From: Alkalihalophilus pseudofirmus
GTDB taxonomy: Bacteria > Bacillota > Bacilli > Bacillales > Bacillaceae_D
Assembly (NCBI RefSeq): GCF_029094545.1
Contig: NZ_CP117835.1
Coordinates: 2,398,001 to 2,462,000, forward strand
Length of the DNA: 64,000 nt
Direction of reading: 5' to 3'
Under the pieces are notes generated by a model. That model was not told where the DNA came from. It ran no database searches and was given only the letters and a program-made list of their open reading frames with translations. A program made the translations under genes and the position numbers. This document shows positions 62,923 through 64,000 of this stretch, piece by piece (the stretch's first letter is position 1; each line of letters opens with the position of its first letter).

Positions 62923-63417
62923 CTATTTTTCACGTTCACGCGCTTCTTTTCTGCGCTTTTTTCTTATTTCGTAGCGTTCTGTCGCCCCTTGGTAATGCCA
63001 CTTCTCTTCCTCTGTTTCCGGTATGATTTCAGGTACTTCCTTTGGCTTTCCAGCTTCATCTAGAGCAACAAAGGTTAAGTAGGATGTAGCGGTTAAACGT
63101 CTTTCTCCAGTAATCAAATCTTCTGCCTCAACCTTTACAAACACTTCCATCGATGTTTTTCTAGTATACGAAACATACCCTTCTAAACAAATCGCCTCCC
63201 CTGTACGAATAGGAGAGATAAAGTCAAGGCTGTCACTCGAAGCTGTCACTACTTGACTTCTTGCATGCCGCATAGCTGCAATGCTGGCTACTTTATCAAT
63301 ATAAGCCATTACATTTCCGCCAAATATCGTCCCGTGATAATTTGTATCCGGCGGAAGGACAATATCAGTTAAGGTAGTTTTTGAACTTGCACTTGTTTTT
63401 TGATTTGAATTTGTCAT
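62923..63417 (-). CDS. YkhA-type acyl-CoA thioesterase
   Basis: 164 residues, hot-dog fold. IVLPPDTNYHGTIFGGNVMAYIDKVASIAAMRHA is the BfiT/YkhA signature with the active Asn, His and Asp. Hydrolyses medium-chain acyl-CoA as a hexamer. Its start is 2 bases from the selA stop on the same strand, so it is co-transcribed with selA. The link with selenium metabolism is unclear and may be accidental. Confidence 0.93.
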   Translation of the reverse strand: MTNSNQKTSASSKTTLTDIVLPPDTNYHGTIFGGNVMAYIDKVASIAAMRHARSQVVTASSDSLDFISPIRTGEAICLEGYVSYTRKTSMEVFVKVEAEDLITGERRLTATSYLTFVALDEAGKPKEVPEIIPETEEEKWHYQGATERYEIRKKRRKEAREREK

Positions 63418-63419
63418 TA

Positions 63420-64000
63420 TTACACTTCCTTCACTAGTTCTAACCGAGTTAGTAATTCATCGTAATCATTTGAGGAAATGGTCCTGAAATCGATCGCTAT
63501 TTTATCATCTTTCACTCTCGTTACAACAGCAGTCTCCCCTAAACGGAGCGCTTCAATCATCTCTTGTGTTTTTTTATTTGGGTGGCTCAATAAGAGAAGC
63601 CACGTCTCTAGCTGTACATCAGGCATTGTGCCTCCGCCTACCATCGAGAAGTCTTCAATTAGTTCACTATTCCATTCCTTACTAAGCATTGATGTAAACT
63701 GTTCTGACTCCTGTTTTATCTCTTCTTTACTCTTAACAATCATTTTAAGGGTAGGGATTTCTTTGAGTGCGGTGTTTGAATCAATATAAGACTTTAATGT
63801 AGCCTCTAGTGCTGCCAATGTCATTTTATCAACCCTTAATACTCGAGCAAGCTGATGTTTTTTCAGGCGATCAATCAACTCTTTACTGCCTGCAATGATT
63901 CCTGCTTGCGGACCGCCAAGTAACTTATCACCGCTGAATGTGACCAGATCTACACCTTGTGCGAGAACTTCACTCACATGCGGCTCATCACCTATCCCGT
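63420..64000 (-). CDS. selA: L-seryl-tRNA(Sec) selenium transferase, partial (C-terminal part)
   Basis: The frame is open through the right edge, so this is the last 193 or so residues of SelA (normally about 460). DEPHVSEVLAQGVDLVTFSGDKLLGGPQAGIIAGSK-type sequence contains the pyridoxal-phosphate Lys (SGDKLLGGPQ) that is highly specific for SelA; it turns seryl-tRNA(Sec) into selenocysteyl-tRNA with selenophosphate. The organism therefore has a selenocysteine machinery, which supports the two UGA-containing genes. The YkhA thioesterase gene follows. Confidence 0.93.
   Translation of the reverse strand, partial: GIGDEPHVSEVLAQGVDLVTFSGDKLLGGPQAGIIAGSKELIDRLKKHQLARVLRVDKMTLAALEATLKSYIDSNTALKEIPTLKMIVKSKEEIKQESEQFTSMLSKEWNSELIEDFSMVGGGTMPDVQLETWLLLLSHPNKKTQEMIEALRLGETAVVTRVKDDKIAIDFRTISSNDYDELLTRLELVKEV

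Noticed and set aside
62923-63417. Thioesterase as part of selenium metabolism
   Set aside because: It is a standard YkhA enzyme; adjacency to selA alone is not enough.
1-64000. rRNA or tRNA genes, prophage, intact insertion sequences
   Set aside because: None of the usual sequence signatures was seen by reading; a dedicated tRNA search was not possible here.

Overview
The window looks like a chromosomal segment of a low-GC, endospore-forming Bacillaceae. Spore-protein genes (sspO, sspP, tlp and an sspN-like gene), Bacillus-type ribosome binding sites (AGGAGG with ATG, GTG or TTG starts), cheV, the queCDEF operon, odhAB, citB and several Bacillus-only small families (DUF2642, DUF6501, YppG, YneP, YneR) all point there. 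The very acidic lipoproteins and a BCCT osmolyte-type carrier would fit a haloalkaliphilic member; that is inference. I saw no rRNA, tRNA, prophage, intact insertion sequence or CRISPR array.

Main result: two short genes on the minus strand (31341-31625 and 33545-33853) read through one in-frame TGA each and encode HesB/IscA-like proteins with a predicted selenocysteine. In the first, the UGA falls where the nearby Cys-containing paralogue (28376-28684) has its cysteine. In both, the UGA is followed after 18 or 20 nt by a hairpin with the same five-base loop (UGGAU), and the two stems differ by a compensatory base-pair exchange, as expected of a bacterial SECIS element. The C-terminal part of selA, the selenocysteine-forming enzyme, runs off the right edge at 63420-64000. 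An annotation that treats TGA as stop would miss or truncate both genes. The second protein contains no cysteine at all and may be an undescribed branch.

Layout. 1-8.4 kb: BCCT carrier, odhAB (2-oxoglutarate dehydrogenase E1/E2) with a CcpA-type cre site over its promoter, a Cys-rich protein and a YeeE/YedE (thiosulfate) permease. 8.4-16.4 kb: nitroreductase, a methyltransferase/FAD-monooxygenase pair, a lytic transglycosylase, a YusW lipoprotein, a small membrane transporter, an MFS carrier and a PH-domain protein. 16.5-19.1 kb: queCDEF (preQ0 and preQ1 synthesis) behind a preQ1-I riboswitch with two successive terminator-like hairpins. 19.2-26.3 kb: aminopeptidase, two membrane-associated small proteins, a CDF transporter with its TetR regulator and palindromic operators, an esterase, msrA and uvsE. 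26.3-27 kb: three copies of structured Bacillaceae repeats. 27-35.5 kb: nucleoside hydrolase, YneR, cheV, a SurA_N lipoprotein, the two selenoprotein genes, a dipeptidase, Hsp20, YppG and an MFS carrier. 35.5-44.7 kb: a VLRF1 release-factor-like protein, YkuI-type EAL protein, HD-GYP protein, metA, an RNase H-like protein, a PHP phosphoesterase and nadE. 44.7-55 kb: a repeat cluster, tlp, yneP, a two-domain AAA protein, copC/copD, small spore and stress genes, DUF421/DUF1657. 55-64 kb: SwrC-type RND pump with a MarR regulator, citB, sspO, sspP, a YkhA thioesterase and selA.

Starts were moved inward from the longest frame wherever a clear Shine-Dalgarno site decided the matter; each such choice is stated in the entry.
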